Shown here: one piece after another, positions 18,188 through 27,262 of the stretch
How positions within the stretch are numbered: position 1 is the first letter of the stretch
Layout: every line of letters starts with the position of its first letter
The notes under the pieces: model-generated
The model's input: only the letters and a program-made list of their open reading frames with translations
Told to the model about the DNA's origin: nothing
Databases searched by the model: none
Made by a program: the position numbers and the translations under genes
Source: Cerasicoccus arenae
Lineage (GTDB): Bacteria; Verrucomicrobiota; Verrucomicrobiia; Opitutales; Cerasicoccaceae
Length of the DNA: 64,000 nt
Assembly: GCF_014651635.1 (NCBI RefSeq)
Contig: NZ_BMXG01000009.1
Span: 111,958 to 175,957, forward strand
Direction: 5' to 3'

Positions 18188-18509
18188 TTACTCCATCTGG
18201 GTCCGGATCATTTAAAATGGATTCAAAATCAGACACAACGACGTTGACACGAACCCCATCAAGCCACTGCGATCGCCAAACGCAAGTACTCGAAACTGCC
18301 TTGAGGGCGTTTCAGATGCTCGGATCGGCGGTCGTCGAGGCCAGCGGATCGATCACTTCTCCATAGGCACGAATAACAAAAGTATCCGACCTCGCGGTGA
18401 GCTTACTTCCAATTGCGCTGAGGACATCCGCTTGGGTCAAGAACTGAGGTGAACCCGCCCCACTGGTGCCATAAGGTGGCGTAGGCTTTCTGACTTGTGA
18501 GCCGGACCT
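18180..18509 (-). pseudogene. Remnant of a Verru_Chthon cassette protein A-like gene
   Basis: On the minus strand 18509-18312 encodes 65 residues with no start codon, including FLTQADVLSAIGSKLTAR and SDTFVIRAYGEVIDPL. This matches YLTQADILVALGSMLTVR and SDTFRIRSYGEVLNP near the C-terminus of the intact protein at 18742-22473. A stop at 18312-18314 is followed in the same frame by WRSQWLDGVRVNVVVSDFES and a stop at 18180-18182; I cannot place that second piece. Upstream in the frame is another stop (18510-18512). It is a clear decayed copy lying next to, and opposite to, the living paralogue. Confidence 0.75.
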
Positions 18510-18741
18510 TCAATTTACCAGCCACTATTCCAGTATTCGTCTGATGAGTATTGGTTTCCGTACGCCCACATCACGGAAGAACTTTTCCGTTACCTTGACG
18601 CGAGTTATTGCCTATGAGCGGAGCTCATATGGAATTTTGGGCACGTGGTAATATTGCGAGAAATATTGAAACTAATAGAGAAAAATAGAAAAATAGAGAA
18701 ATTAACTTGAATTATTGGGATAAATATAGAGAATTTCAAAT

Positions 18742-21700
18742 ATGGATCGTAATACCCCTAGGCACTTGAGCGTCCAGCTGGATCAGAGTTTATTGGCGTC
18801 TTCTCGTATAAGTAATCCGGGTAGTGCAAGTGGTATATGCATCGATCAAAAGGGAAGCCTCTCTACCACTCTAAGCAATATTGGCCATTTCAGATGTAGA
18901 CGTAGGAGTATGCACCGCAGTCGTGGATTCGCATTAGTCATTGCGCTTTCACTGATGGGGTTGATGGTTCTATTGATCTTAGCTATTAGCACTTTGTTGC
19001 GGGTTGAGATGCTATCGACAGAGTCGAGTTTAAATTTAGCCCAAGCGCGTCAAAACGCGCTATTAGGTCTAGAGACAGCTCTTGGCAATTTACAGATGTA
19101 TGCGGGTGATGATCGACGCGTTACTGCCTCGGCCGATATAGAGAATAATCAACCCAATATGCCCTTTTCGATCGTTTCTGCAGAGAATCACAACTGGACA
19201 GGAATTTATGATTCAGCGACTGGCAATTTACTCACCTATCTTGTGTCAGGTTTACTTGAGGATAAAGAGGCAGCCCGAAATTATGCTCCTGCTATCGACT
19301 CCGAAGGAAATGTTTTGAATACGGATCAAGTAATTTTAGTTGGATCTGGTTCGATCGATTTAGCGAATGATATCGATAGTAATGGCATGCCTGATGATGC
19401 TGTTGTTGTACCGAAGGAACCGATTTATGAAGGCCAACAGGTGACCGGCAGTTATGGATGGTGGATTGGCGATGAAGGGCTGAAAGCGCGCTATAATCTC
19501 AAAGGGAAACCAATAATAGCCTCAGAATTGCCATCTGATCGTGGCGCACTCGCTGCATTTCCTCGTGCTGATTTGCGAGTAGTTGAATCCATGTCTCTAT
19601 TTCCGCAAGACAGTTCGCGAGTATTGGAAATAGCATCTGAAAACGAGATCGCATTGCTGAGCCCTCAATTAGCAGTTAGTTCACGAAACCATTTTCATGA
19701 TTTCACGACATTCTCTACGGGATTATTGACCAACACGCGCGATGGTGGACTAAAGAGAGATATGTCACTGGCCTTTGAAATGTCAGACGCAAACTTCAAT
19801 ACTTCTGATCATTTTGCAGGCAATGAGAATATCCCATACGTTTCTTTTGCGGCAGAGTATGTGTTTTCAGAAGAGATTTCTGATGGAGCTATAGTACATG
19901 GTCCAACTTGGCATTTGCTACGAAATTTCTATCGTCAGTACAAAGATGTGTATTACGATGGATCAATACCGTCGATAAGAGCCAGGGCAGATAGTCCACT
20001 ACCAAACTCGTATCATGCTGATAATAATGCAGGACATCAATTTGGCTTTGATAATCGTGTCAAATCTGATCCATTGGGCATGGATACTGAGGAAAAACTA
20101 GATTATAACGTAAATAGCTCTGTCGGGCCAAAATCAATTTTACGTGTTACGGATGCAGCGATCGCACCGGTAGTCACTCATATTGAATATCTTTTCAGCC
20201 TGCGCCTTAGGCCAGTTAATCCTGCGCGCGAAACGCCTCCAGATCAGACGTTTACCTATGCGGTTGATTTGGTCTGGGATCCAGTAGTCACCGTATGGAA
20301 TCCTTACAATGTGAACCTTGAATTTACTGGCTTGAAAATCCATCCGCGAGCATTTCCGTTGAGATTTGATTTTGGGGCGGATAAAGAATTTATTTGCGAT
20401 TGGTATGATACCGCCCCGCGAAAAGCCTTTAGCAACATTAAGCTAGAACAAATCACTGGAAATACGAGTGGGAGGCTCCTTGATTTGGTCATTGGTAGCG
20501 GTAGTGATCCAATCGTATTGGCACCTGGAGAAATTAAGGTTTATTCTCCAGGGAATACGAGTCCTCAGTTCTATTCAGACTTAGTGAATTCAAGTTCTCC
20601 TGCTCCCATTGTGGCGCAGGAAGGCTGGAATTCATCGGGTGGTGTTGCGATACCTTTAGGTATTACAGGAGACGACATGCAAAGCATGTGGATTCGCCTT
20701 GAGGATGCAGGAGACGCATTAATACAAAGCTATTTGGTTACTGATTGGTCCCGGAAAGATCGATCCCCCGACCCAGATATTACCCAACCAGAAATTTGCA
20801 TCGCTACTTTCCCTCGACAATACCTTTACAATGCGTCTTTAGATTCAAACAATCTTTACCCTGTGGCATGGGTGCAGAATGGTGGGGCAGGCGTGGACAC
20901 AGATCGTGGTTCTCCAAAGCTGGCACCCGACTTGAGCACTTGGTATAGATTCGCAAATTTACCGATTGGGGCGAAGTTTATCATCGCGCGTTTTGATGTC
21001 TACCTGAAGTCTGCGTCAGATACGGAAGCGATCGCACACGCAGGATTCAGCAATATACGAGCTCGAAATTCTACACCACTCATTCCCAGACAGGAAGAGC
21101 ACTCGTTTCCAGTTCCTGCCTGGCGCAGAAAATTGGATGCCGCTGATTCAGTTTCGGCGGTCAATCTTGGTCAGGGAAATAGAGGTTTTTGGGGCCCTGA
21201 TAACGCGAGTGGCGAATCTTTTGTTAGTATATACGAGGTACCAACTGCTCCATTGACAAGTCTGGGACAACTAATGCACGCCAATATCGGAATGCGAGGA
21301 CATGACGCGTTGCATCCAGTCGGCAATTCCTTTGCTTCTCCGTATCTGCCCAAAACCGAGAAAGTCGCTATATATCGATACAAGAGGGACAACTCTGCCT
21401 ACGATTATCCAACCTACGTACCAGATTATAGCTATTTGATGAATGAGGCGTTATGGGACGGATACTTCTTCTCATCTATAAGTCCGAAAACATTCGATGT
21501 CCACGGCACAATTAAGGATGTAGAAACGGTCTATAGAGATTTTGCACGTGGGGAGGAGAAACTTGCGAATTCACGTCTTCGCTTTGCGATGAACACTGAA
21601 CAGTCTATTGATTCGGCCACTGCAAGTATTGCATCTGGGAATCAGATAAAAGCCGATGCTTACGATTGGTCGGCAGTCCATTTGACGAATGAAGGCGCGT

Positions 21701-22473
21701 TCAATGTGAACTCGACATCAGTGGATGCTTGGGCGGCTATTCTCGGTGGGCTGCGCGAAGGGGTTGTTCGATATTTCGACAGTGAAAGCGGATCGCTGCA
21801 GAGTGATTCGTTTACTGAAGTATCATATCCATTTGGAAAGTTCACCATGCCTAATGGCACCAGCGAAGAGGCATGGCGGGGATTCTCTCGCTTAAGTGAT
21901 GGACAAATTAAAGTTCTTGCTGGAAATATCGTTGATCAAGTTCGCCGTCGAGGCCCCTTCATGAGTATGGCTGATTTTGTAAATCGTTCACTCACAGACG
22001 ATGAGTATGGACTTGGTGGTGCTCTGCAGAGTGCTATATGGGAGTCGCAGATAGATTCGTTGTTTCCAATCAATGCAAATCCTGATTTCTTGGATGAGTC
22101 CACCGATCTCAGTGAGTTGGATTTTCTAAATTGGGACAATCAACGCACTTCAGGTGGACAGCGGCAAAAGGTGGCTTTGGGAATGGCCGGTTATCTGACT
22201 CAAGCAGATATCCTAGTGGCATTGGGTAGCATGCTAACGGTTCGTTCGGATACTTTCCGGATCAGGAGTTATGGTGAAGTGCTGAATCCCATTACTAACG
22301 AAGTCTCGTCTGAGGCCTGGTTAGAAGCAATTGTCCAACGTACGATTGAACCTGTTGTGCGTGAAGACAACAATCCTGCGAACCTGCAATACTACAGCCC
22401 AAGCATCGGTAATACGCTTGGACGAAAATTTAAAATAATTTCCTTTAGATGGCTAGATTCCGAACAAATATAA
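18742..22473 (+). CDS. Verru_Chthon cassette protein A-like giant pilin-type protein
   Basis: 1243 aa from 18742; the ATG at 18910 (codon 57, just before HRSRGFALVIALSLMGL) may be the true start, since the first 56 residues look non-conserved and a GGAG lies beside it. A single hydrophobic helix (about 61-85) resembles a class III prepilin or PilX-type N-terminus. It is followed by a long extracytoplasmic region with no recognised enzyme motif and the C-terminal signature TQADILVALGSMLTVRSDTF. Length and both termini fit TIGR02600. It overlaps the next gene by 25 bp, so the two are translationally coupled. A paralogue is cut by the left edge and a dead copy lies upstream. Function unknown; cell-surface or pseudopilus role inferred. 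Confidence 0.7.
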   Translation: MDRNTPRHLSVQLDQSLLASSRISNPGSASGICIDQKGSLSTTLSNIGHFRCRRRSMHRSRGFALVIALSLMGLMVLLILAISTLLRVEMLSTESSLNLAQARQNALLGLETALGNLQMYAGDDRRVTASADIENNQPNMPFSIVSAENHNWTGIYDSATGNLLTYLVSGLLEDKEAARNYAPAIDSEGNVLNTDQVILVGSGSIDLANDIDSNGMPDDAVVVPKEPIYEGQQVTGSYGWWIGDEGLKARYNLKGKPIIASELPSDRGALAAFPRADLRVVESMSLFPQDSSRVLEIASENEIALLSPQLAVSSRNHFHDFTTFSTGLLTNTRDGGLKRDMSLAFEMSDANFNTSDHFAGNENIPYVSFAAEYVFSEEISDGAIVHGPTWHLLRNFYRQYKDVYYDGSIPSIRARADSPLPNSYHADNNAGHQFGFDNRVKSDPLGMDTEEKLDYNVNSSVGPKSILRVTDAAIAPVVTHIEYLFSLRLRPVNPARETPPDQTFTYAVDLVWDPVVTVWNPYNVNLEFTGLKIHPRAFPLRFDFGADKEFICDWYDTAPRKAFSNIKLEQITGNTSGRLLDLVIGSGSDPIVLAPGEIKVYSPGNTSPQFYSDLVNSSSPAPIVAQEGWNSSGGVAIPLGITGDDMQSMWIRLEDAGDALIQSYLVTDWSRKDRSPDPDITQPEICIATFPRQYLYNASLDSNNLYPVAWVQNGGAGVDTDRGSPKLAPDLSTWYRFANLPIGAKFIIARFDVYLKSASDTEAIAHAGFSNIRARNSTPLIPRQEEHSFPVPAWRRKLDAADSVSAVNLGQGNRGFWGPDNASGESFVSIYEVPTAPLTSLGQLMHANIGMRGHDALHPVGNSFASPYLPKTEKVAIYRYKRDNSAYDYPTYVPDYSYLMNEALWDGYFFSSISPKTFDVHGTIKDVETVYRDFARGEEKLANSRLRFAMNTEQSIDSATASIASGNQIKADAYDWSAVHLTNEGAFNVNSTSVDAWAAILGGLREGVVRYFDSESGSLQSDSFTEVSYPFGKFTMPNGTSEEAWRGFSRLSDGQIKVLAGNIVDQVRRRGPFMSMADFVNRSLTDDEYGLGGALQSAIWESQIDSLFPINANPDFLDESTDLSELDFLNWDNQRTSGGQRQKVALGMAGYLTQADILVALGSMLTVRSDTFRIRSYGEVLNPITNEVSSEAWLEAIVQRTIEPVVREDNNPANLQYYSPSIGNTLGRKFKIISFRWLDSEQI

Positions 22474-23141
22474 TAGCTGCATTGGTCACGTGTTTGATCG
22501 TTGGTGCGACTGTGGCGAACGCAGATGAGTCCACTTCGTTTCACTTCCGGACACTTGGTTGGCAATCTTCGGATATGCCTGATTTATATTTCCAGTCGGC
22601 AGATGGAGAAGATCATCAAATCAAAGTTCCGCAAAGTTTTCGTTCCGAAGTATATACCTATACAGGAAATCCTGAAATAGTCTTTTATAAGATGAGATCT
22701 GCCGCCGATGGGTCGCAGGTGCGGGAACCCGTGTGCCGTTACATGGTAAATGGATCGAGTAAAGACTGGTTGTTCTTATTTGTCCGGGACGGAAAAAGCG
22801 GAACTATTCGTGTTTTCGGTATGGATGATTCGTTAGCAAGCTTCCCCTTTGGGAGTAGCCGTTATTTTAATTTATCGAATCGAACTTTAGGGATTATTTA
22901 CGGAAAGAATAAATTCAAGATGGATCCCAATTCCTATGAAACTGCGCTTCCGGAAATAGGCCCTAATCAAAATGTTCAGTTGCAAATATTGGCCATACGC
23001 AACGAGAAACTACAAGATATATTCAACAGTCAATGGCCTCAGGAATCCAGTGTGCGTTATCTGATCTTCATTATTGAAAGCGAAACCCGCCGGGATCGAG
23101 TGGAAGTAAAATCGATCGCCGAATATAAACAATTAAACTGA
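22449..23141 (+). CDS. Secreted protein of unknown function coupled to the Verru_Chthon A-like gene
   Basis: 230 aa with a signal peptide ending near VANADES (about 26). The body is beta-rich (FHFRTLGWQSSDMPDLYFQS, FRSEVYTYTGNPEIVFY). I recognise no family. Its start lies inside the end of the upstream giant protein gene (25-bp overlap), so the two probably act together, perhaps as partner subunits of an envelope assembly. It faces the crotonase gene convergently across 73 bp. Confidence 0.65.
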   Translation: MARFRTNIIAALVTCLIVGATVANADESTSFHFRTLGWQSSDMPDLYFQSADGEDHQIKVPQSFRSEVYTYTGNPEIVFYKMRSAADGSQVREPVCRYMVNGSSKDWLFLFVRDGKSGTIRVFGMDDSLASFPFGSSRYFNLSNRTLGIIYGKNKFKMDPNSYETALPEIGPNQNVQLQILAIRNEKLQDIFNSQWPQESSVRYLIFIIESETRRDRVEVKSIAEYKQLN

Positions 23142-23214
23142 TTTTGCGTGGACTTGCTACATTGATATGCGAAGTCCTTATTTTTAGAGCATTTAGATAG
23201 TCTAACGAGGCGAT

Positions 23215-24009
23215 TTACGAACCTGTTTTGGCTTTGCGCTGGCTTCGTTCGAGGCTGCGTTGGCAGAACGCCTGGATTTGTTGCTGACCTGCATCCGAGA
23301 GATAGTAAGTCTCAAGCAACTGGTTTTCTATAGCGAGATTTGCAGAGTCCACCCCCCCCCATGCAGAACGGGCAAGTTGTTTTAGAAGCCGTACTGGCTC
23401 CGGTGCCCGCTCGGCTAAAGCCTTAGCGAACTGACGGACGTCCTCTGCGAAGCTATCTTCCGGATAGATGTGGTTAATGATACCCCAAGCCTGTAATTGC
23501 TCCACTGAGGTGCCTTTTCCGGTAAGCAAGAGCTCCATTGCCCGGTTGATTCCGAGCTTTTTAGGTAGCCGTTGTGTACCTCCTCCGCCTGGTATCAAGT
23601 TTAATAGTATTTCAGGCAAACCAGCCTGTGATCCAGCGACTGCTAGGATCATATCGCATGCTAGGGAAATCTCAAATCCACCACCGAATGCAACGCCATT
23701 GAGCGCGGCAACTACCGGACAGCGGTGGCCTTCAATCGCGGCATATAGGCAGCGGCCACGGTTCTGAAAGCGGTTAAAGTTTGATTTCGTTTGCTGTGCA
23801 TATTCCACGATGTCGGCTCCGGCCATAAAAGCTTTTCCAGCGCCAGTAATGACGACCACGCGAACTTTCTCATCGATGTTTGTTTGTTCTAACGCCGCGA
23901 TGATCTCATTCATCATGTGTGCGTTCATGGCATTTAGCTTACTGGGGCGGTTGAAGGTCAATGTGGCCACACCGGCTTCAATGGACAGGATAATGTTTTC
24001 GTAGATCAT
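23215..24009 (-). CDS. Enoyl-CoA hydratase/isomerase (crotonase family)
   Basis: 264 aa. It has the oxyanion-hole segments GAGKAFMAGADI (about 56-67) and NGVAFGGGFE, and both catalytic glutamates, Glu113 (GGGFE) and Glu133 (GLPEILLNLIPGGGGTQRL). They are 20 residues apart as in classical hydratases (Glu144/Glu164 in the rat enzyme), which supports genuine hydratase chemistry on an enoyl-CoA. Last gene of an SDR - CoA-transferase - crotonase operon; the gap to the CoA-transferase is 26 bp. A C9 tract (23352-23360) sits inside the coding sequence at SAWGGVDSA. Confidence 0.88.
   Translation of the reverse strand: MIYENIILSIEAGVATLTFNRPSKLNAMNAHMMNEIIAALEQTNIDEKVRVVVITGAGKAFMAGADIVEYAQQTKSNFNRFQNRGRCLYAAIEGHRCPVVAALNGVAFGGGFEISLACDMILAVAGSQAGLPEILLNLIPGGGGTQRLPKKLGINRAMELLLTGKGTSVEQLQAWGIINHIYPEDSFAEDVRQFAKALAERAPEPVRLLKQLARSAWGGVDSANLAIENQLLETYYLSDAGQQQIQAFCQRSLERSQRKAKTGS
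23352..23360 (+). repeat. Poly-C tract (9 C) inside the crotonase gene
   Basis: Nine C on the plus strand encode Trp-Gly-Gly-Val in the minus-strand gene. A one-base slip would truncate the last quarter of the protein. Confidence 0.8.
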
Positions 24010-24035
24010 TGGAGTGTAATTGAAGATTATTCTTC

Positions 24036-25241
24036 CTAGCCCACTGCTTCCTCGGTCACGACACCGGTCTTAAGTAAGTGATCGATGTCTTCGCCCGATA
24101 TGCCATATTCTTCGAGTATTTCACGACTGTGCTGTCCGATGAGGGGGGGGGGGCGCTTAATGTCTCCCGGTGTCTCGCTGAGGCGGATAGGCACATCAGT
24201 CACGCGAATGCGACCAGCCTTAGGGTGTTCGATTTCTCGGAAGGCTTGCAGATACTGTACCTGGGGGTCATTCTCAACGGCTTTTTGTTCGTTCACCGGA
24301 GCAACCCAGAGATCGAGTGCGAGCATGATTTCCAGCCATTCTTCTGTTTTTCGGGTGAGAGTAATGGTCGCGATGTGGTCGTAAATTTCGTCGCGACGAT
24401 CAAAAAGAACTTGGGGATCATTAAAACGCATAAGGGTAGGTTCATCTAGCGCCTCGACGACCTTTGGCCAAGGATTCATCGCAATCGAGAGATAGCCGTC
24501 AGCAGTTGGATAAATGCCGAAGGGTGCGCCGTTACCGGGGTGGGCAATGCCTGATTCAGGCCGAGTGAAGGCGCGGGCACCGTTTTGGACAGTAAAGAAG
24601 TCCTGCATGGAGTAAGCGAGAACTGACTGGAGCAAATTGACCTCGACCCGCTGCCCGCGCCCGGTCTGCTCACGATGGTAAAGGGCGGCGAGTACGCCAT
24701 AGACAATATGTAACGCGCCAAGTTGGTCGCTCAAAGCAGTGCCGACTGCCACCGGTCCGTCGGATTGTTTGCCGCTAGCCATCACCACTCCCGCAAGTCC
24801 CTGAACCAGCAAATCTTGGCCAGGTCGATTTTGGTAGGGACCATCGGCGCCCCAGCCAGTGGCAGAGCAGTAGATGATTCCCGGATTGAGTTCATTGCAT
24901 GTATCATAGCCGTACCCAAGTCGCTCCATGACGCCTGGGCGAAAGTTTTCCACAATGATATCGGCCTGCTTGATTAACCCACGAATAATTTCAACAGTTT
25001 CTGTTGATTTGAGGTCAATCGCGAGAGAGCGCTTATTTCGGTTCCATGGTAGGAAGCAAAGACTTTCGTCGCCGCCAACCCATTGATTGAAGAAAGTCAT
25101 GCTCCTGTAAATGTCACCAGATCCCGGCTTCTCGATCTTGATAACATCGGCACCGAGATCTCCGAGCATTTGGGTCGCATAAGGCCCCTGGAGAAGCTGG
25201 GTGAAGTCGAGTACTTTTACTCCATTGAGTGCTTGTTGCAT
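24036..25241 (-). CDS. Class III CoA-transferase (CaiB/BaiF family)
   Basis: 401 aa from the ATG at 25241, 4 bp after the upstream SDR stop. This start is preferred over longer ones that overlap the SDR gene, and homologues begin near LNGVKVLDFTQLLQGPYATQ. Motifs: LGADVIKIEKPGSGD, NRNKRSLAIDLK, VENFRPGVMERLGYG, and catalytic Asp143 (this start) in RPGQDLLVQGLAG. It moves CoA between carboxylic acids. It lies between an SDR dehydrogenase and a crotonase, so the operon probably activates, dehydrogenates and hydrates a carboxylate, as CaiB and CaiD do in carnitine metabolism. The substrate is unknown. A G11 tract (24143-24153) encodes the C-terminal KRPPPLIGQ. Confidence 0.88.
   Translation of the reverse strand: MQQALNGVKVLDFTQLLQGPYATQMLGDLGADVIKIEKPGSGDIYRSMTFFNQWVGGDESLCFLPWNRNKRSLAIDLKSTETVEIIRGLIKQADIIVENFRPGVMERLGYGYDTCNELNPGIIYCSATGWGADGPYQNRPGQDLLVQGLAGVVMASGKQSDGPVAVGTALSDQLGALHIVYGVLAALYHREQTGRGQRVEVNLLQSVLAYSMQDFFTVQNGARAFTRPESGIAHPGNGAPFGIYPTADGYLSIAMNPWPKVVEALDEPTLMRFNDPQVLFDRRDEIYDHIATITLTRKTEEWLEIMLALDLWVAPVNEQKAVENDPQVQYLQAFREIEHPKAGRIRVTDVPIRLSETPGDIKRPPPLIGQHSREILEEYGISGEDIDHLLKTGVVTEEAVG
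24143..24153 (+). repeat. Poly-G tract (11 G) inside the CoA-transferase gene
   Basis: Eleven G on the plus strand encode three consecutive prolines near the C-terminus of the minus-strand gene. The length is in the range where replication slippage is common. Confidence 0.82.
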
Positions 25242-25245
25242 AATG

Positions 25246-26037
25246 TTAATTGCGTGGTTCATGGTAACGAGGGAGGGTGCAAAGGCCGCCATCGACAACT
25301 ATGTCTTGGCCGGTTATGAAACTGGAATCATCACTCGCGAGGAATACCGCAACAGCGGCCACTTCCTCGGCCTTTCCCATACGTTTCATGGCATGCATGT
25401 CGATGAGACCTTGTTTCAAGTCTCCACCCTCTTTCGCCATACGTTCGGCATTCATAGGAGTGTCAATTGCCCCGGGGGAAATTGCATTAATACGGATGCC
25501 CTGCGCAGCAAATTCTCCTGCGAGTTGAGTGGTCATTGCGAGTAGCCCCCCTTTAGCCGCTGCATATGCCGTCCAGCTTGCCCAACTCCTATGCGCCTGT
25601 GTCGAGGAGAGGTTGATGATGCATCCTCTCCCCTGCTGCAGCATAATGGGAAGCGCAGAGCTTATGGTGCGATAGGCGCTTGTCAGGTTGGTATTGAGCA
25701 CTCGGTTCCACTCGGCCTCAGGCATTTCTGTTATCTTTCCACCAATTGCAACTGCGGCGTTGTTGACGAGGATGTCGAGGCGACCAAATTGGGATTCCGC
25801 TAATGCGATGGAGGCACTAACGTCACTGGAATTGGTGACATCGCATTCAATGGCGATGGCAGCATTAGCATGCTGCTTGTTGATTGAGTGGGCAGCCTGT
25901 CCAGCGGCAGATAGGTCAATGTCTCCCATGATGACAACGGCACCTTCGTCAGCAAACTTCTGAGCAATGGCGAGTCCGATGCCATTGGCTGCACCAGTGA
26001 TAATGGAGACCTTACCTTTGAGTTTTTTCATGAGCAT
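25246..26037 (-). CDS. Short-chain dehydrogenase/reductase
   Basis: 263 aa from the ATG at 26037; the frame stays open to 26088, but the first residues there are not SDR-like. Classical motifs: VSIITGAANGIGLAIAQKF (NAD(P) binding), LVNNAAVAIGG, IINLSSTQAH, and the active-site TAYAAAKGG (Tyr-xxx-Lys), then ISPGAIDTPMN and the C-terminal GQDIVVDGGL. An Asp in GDIDLS after the second strand suggests NAD preference. First gene of the SDR - CoA-transferase - crotonase operon, divergent from a LacI regulator. It probably oxidises a hydroxyl of a sugar or hydroxy acid. Confidence 0.88.
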   Translation of the reverse strand: MLMKKLKGKVSIITGAANGIGLAIAQKFADEGAVVIMGDIDLSAAGQAAHSINKQHANAAIAIECDVTNSSDVSASIALAESQFGRLDILVNNAAVAIGGKITEMPEAEWNRVLNTNLTSAYRTISSALPIMLQQGRGCIINLSSTQAHRSWASWTAYAAAKGGLLAMTTQLAGEFAAQGIRINAISPGAIDTPMNAERMAKEGGDLKQGLIDMHAMKRMGKAEEVAAVAVFLASDDSSFITGQDIVVDGGLCTLPRYHEPRN

Positions 26038-26146
26038 ATTCTTGTCAGAAAGCACGCCAGTAGAGCAAGGGGTAGACATTTCACACATTGGAAATGGATG
26101 GTTACATTATCCCTACGTTCTTGTGGCGATAAAGGAGTCAGAAAAT

Positions 26147-26169
26147 AATTGTCTCTTATAGAAACAATT
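26147..26169. promoter_or_regulatory. Dyad between the SDR operon and the LacI gene
   Basis: AATTGT and ACAATT are inverted arms 11 bp apart in the divergent promoter region, about 60 bp before the LacI start at 26227. It is a plausible autoregulatory operator. Confidence 0.35.
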
Positions 26170-26226
26170 GCAATATTTAAGACGTTATCCTCAGCATTTT
26201 ATGTATTCAGATATAGTTCCCAGTTC

Positions 26227-27240
26227 ATGAATCCCCGTTTAACCCAAAAGAATATCGCGGACCAACTGGGTCTTCATGTTACGACCGTATCAAAAGCGCT
26301 GAAAGGTGACCTACGCATTGCCGAGGCAACTCGTCTAATGGTTAATAAGAAGGCAACGGAGTTGGGTTACGCCCCTGATCCATATCTTACATCACTGGCG
26401 TCCTATCGGAAGTCACAACGATCGAAAAATATCTACCGAGCAACGATTGGTTGGGTATTCAACCACGATCGACAGACAAACATGGCGATTTTTCCTGGCT
26501 ATAGCGACATTCTGCAAGGAGCTCGCAAACGCGCCCAATGCTTGGGCTACCGTATTGATGAATTCTGGTTGGGCGAAAAGGGCATGACAGAAAAACGCTT
26601 GGCGGCGATTTTGGACGCGCGTCGGATCGACGGCGTGATCATTGCACCACAGTCGAATGTGCGCGGCAGCCTATCGTTGCCATGGCAGCGTTTGGCAGCT
26701 GTCAGCATCGGTCATACTTTAGTGAAGCCGGAGCTACCGATTGTTGCAACCGATCATTTTCGCGCGATGACGAGTCTACTCGAAATCCTTAGGGCGCGGA
26801 ATTATCGACGAATCGGTATCTCCATGTGGCGGCAGGACAACGAGCGAATGGACCGCCGTGCCTACTCGGCATTTATGGCCCACAGTGAAGGTCAGGACAT
26901 CGTGATTGATCTTTATGATGTGCTGGATCGGAATTACTTTATCGATTGGTTTACGCGAAATCGTCTTGATGCGGTCGTAGTCCGTAGTTCCGAGATAATC
27001 GGGTGGTTGCGGGCGGCGGGTTATGCTGTACCCGATAAAGTAGGCGTTGTTGGCTACACGCTTTCAGACGAGGAAACTGAATTATCTGGCATCTATCATA
27101 GCCACGCCCGAGTCGGCGAACTCGCAGTGGATCGCCTTGCCCGGATGTTGCAATTCGGCGAACGTGGTCTGCCTGATTGCTCGGAGCGTCTTCTTGTATC
27201 TGCGCGATGGAGAGAAGGATGCACGGTGCGTTCGGTATAA
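26227..27240 (+). CDS. LacI-family transcriptional regulator
   Basis: 337 aa from the ATG at 26227; upstream codons in the same frame lack helix-turn-helix character and the HTH starts directly after this Met. The HTH is LTQKNIADQLGLHVTTVSKAL (about 5-25), followed by the hinge and a periplasmic-binding-like sensor (IGWVFNHDRQTNMAIFPGY, DGVIIAPQSN, VGVVGYTLSDEE). It lies divergent from the SDR - CoA-transferase - crotonase operon and 22 bp upstream of a lactonase gene, so it probably controls both in response to a sugar or sugar acid. Confidence 0.88.
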   Translation: MNPRLTQKNIADQLGLHVTTVSKALKGDLRIAEATRLMVNKKATELGYAPDPYLTSLASYRKSQRSKNIYRATIGWVFNHDRQTNMAIFPGYSDILQGARKRAQCLGYRIDEFWLGEKGMTEKRLAAILDARRIDGVIIAPQSNVRGSLSLPWQRLAAVSIGHTLVKPELPIVATDHFRAMTSLLEILRARNYRRIGISMWRQDNERMDRRAYSAFMAHSEGQDIVIDLYDVLDRNYFIDWFTRNRLDAVVVRSSEIIGWLRAAGYAVPDKVGVVGYTLSDEETELSGIYHSHARVGELAVDRLARMLQFGERGLPDCSERLLVSARWREGCTVRSV

Positions 27241-27262
27241 GTTATCTGGAGGCGGAATTACT

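Noticed and set aside
27047..27262. Longer N-terminus for the lactonase
   Set aside because: It would sit inside the LacI gene in another frame; the ATG at 27263 has a good GGAGG and matches the family start.
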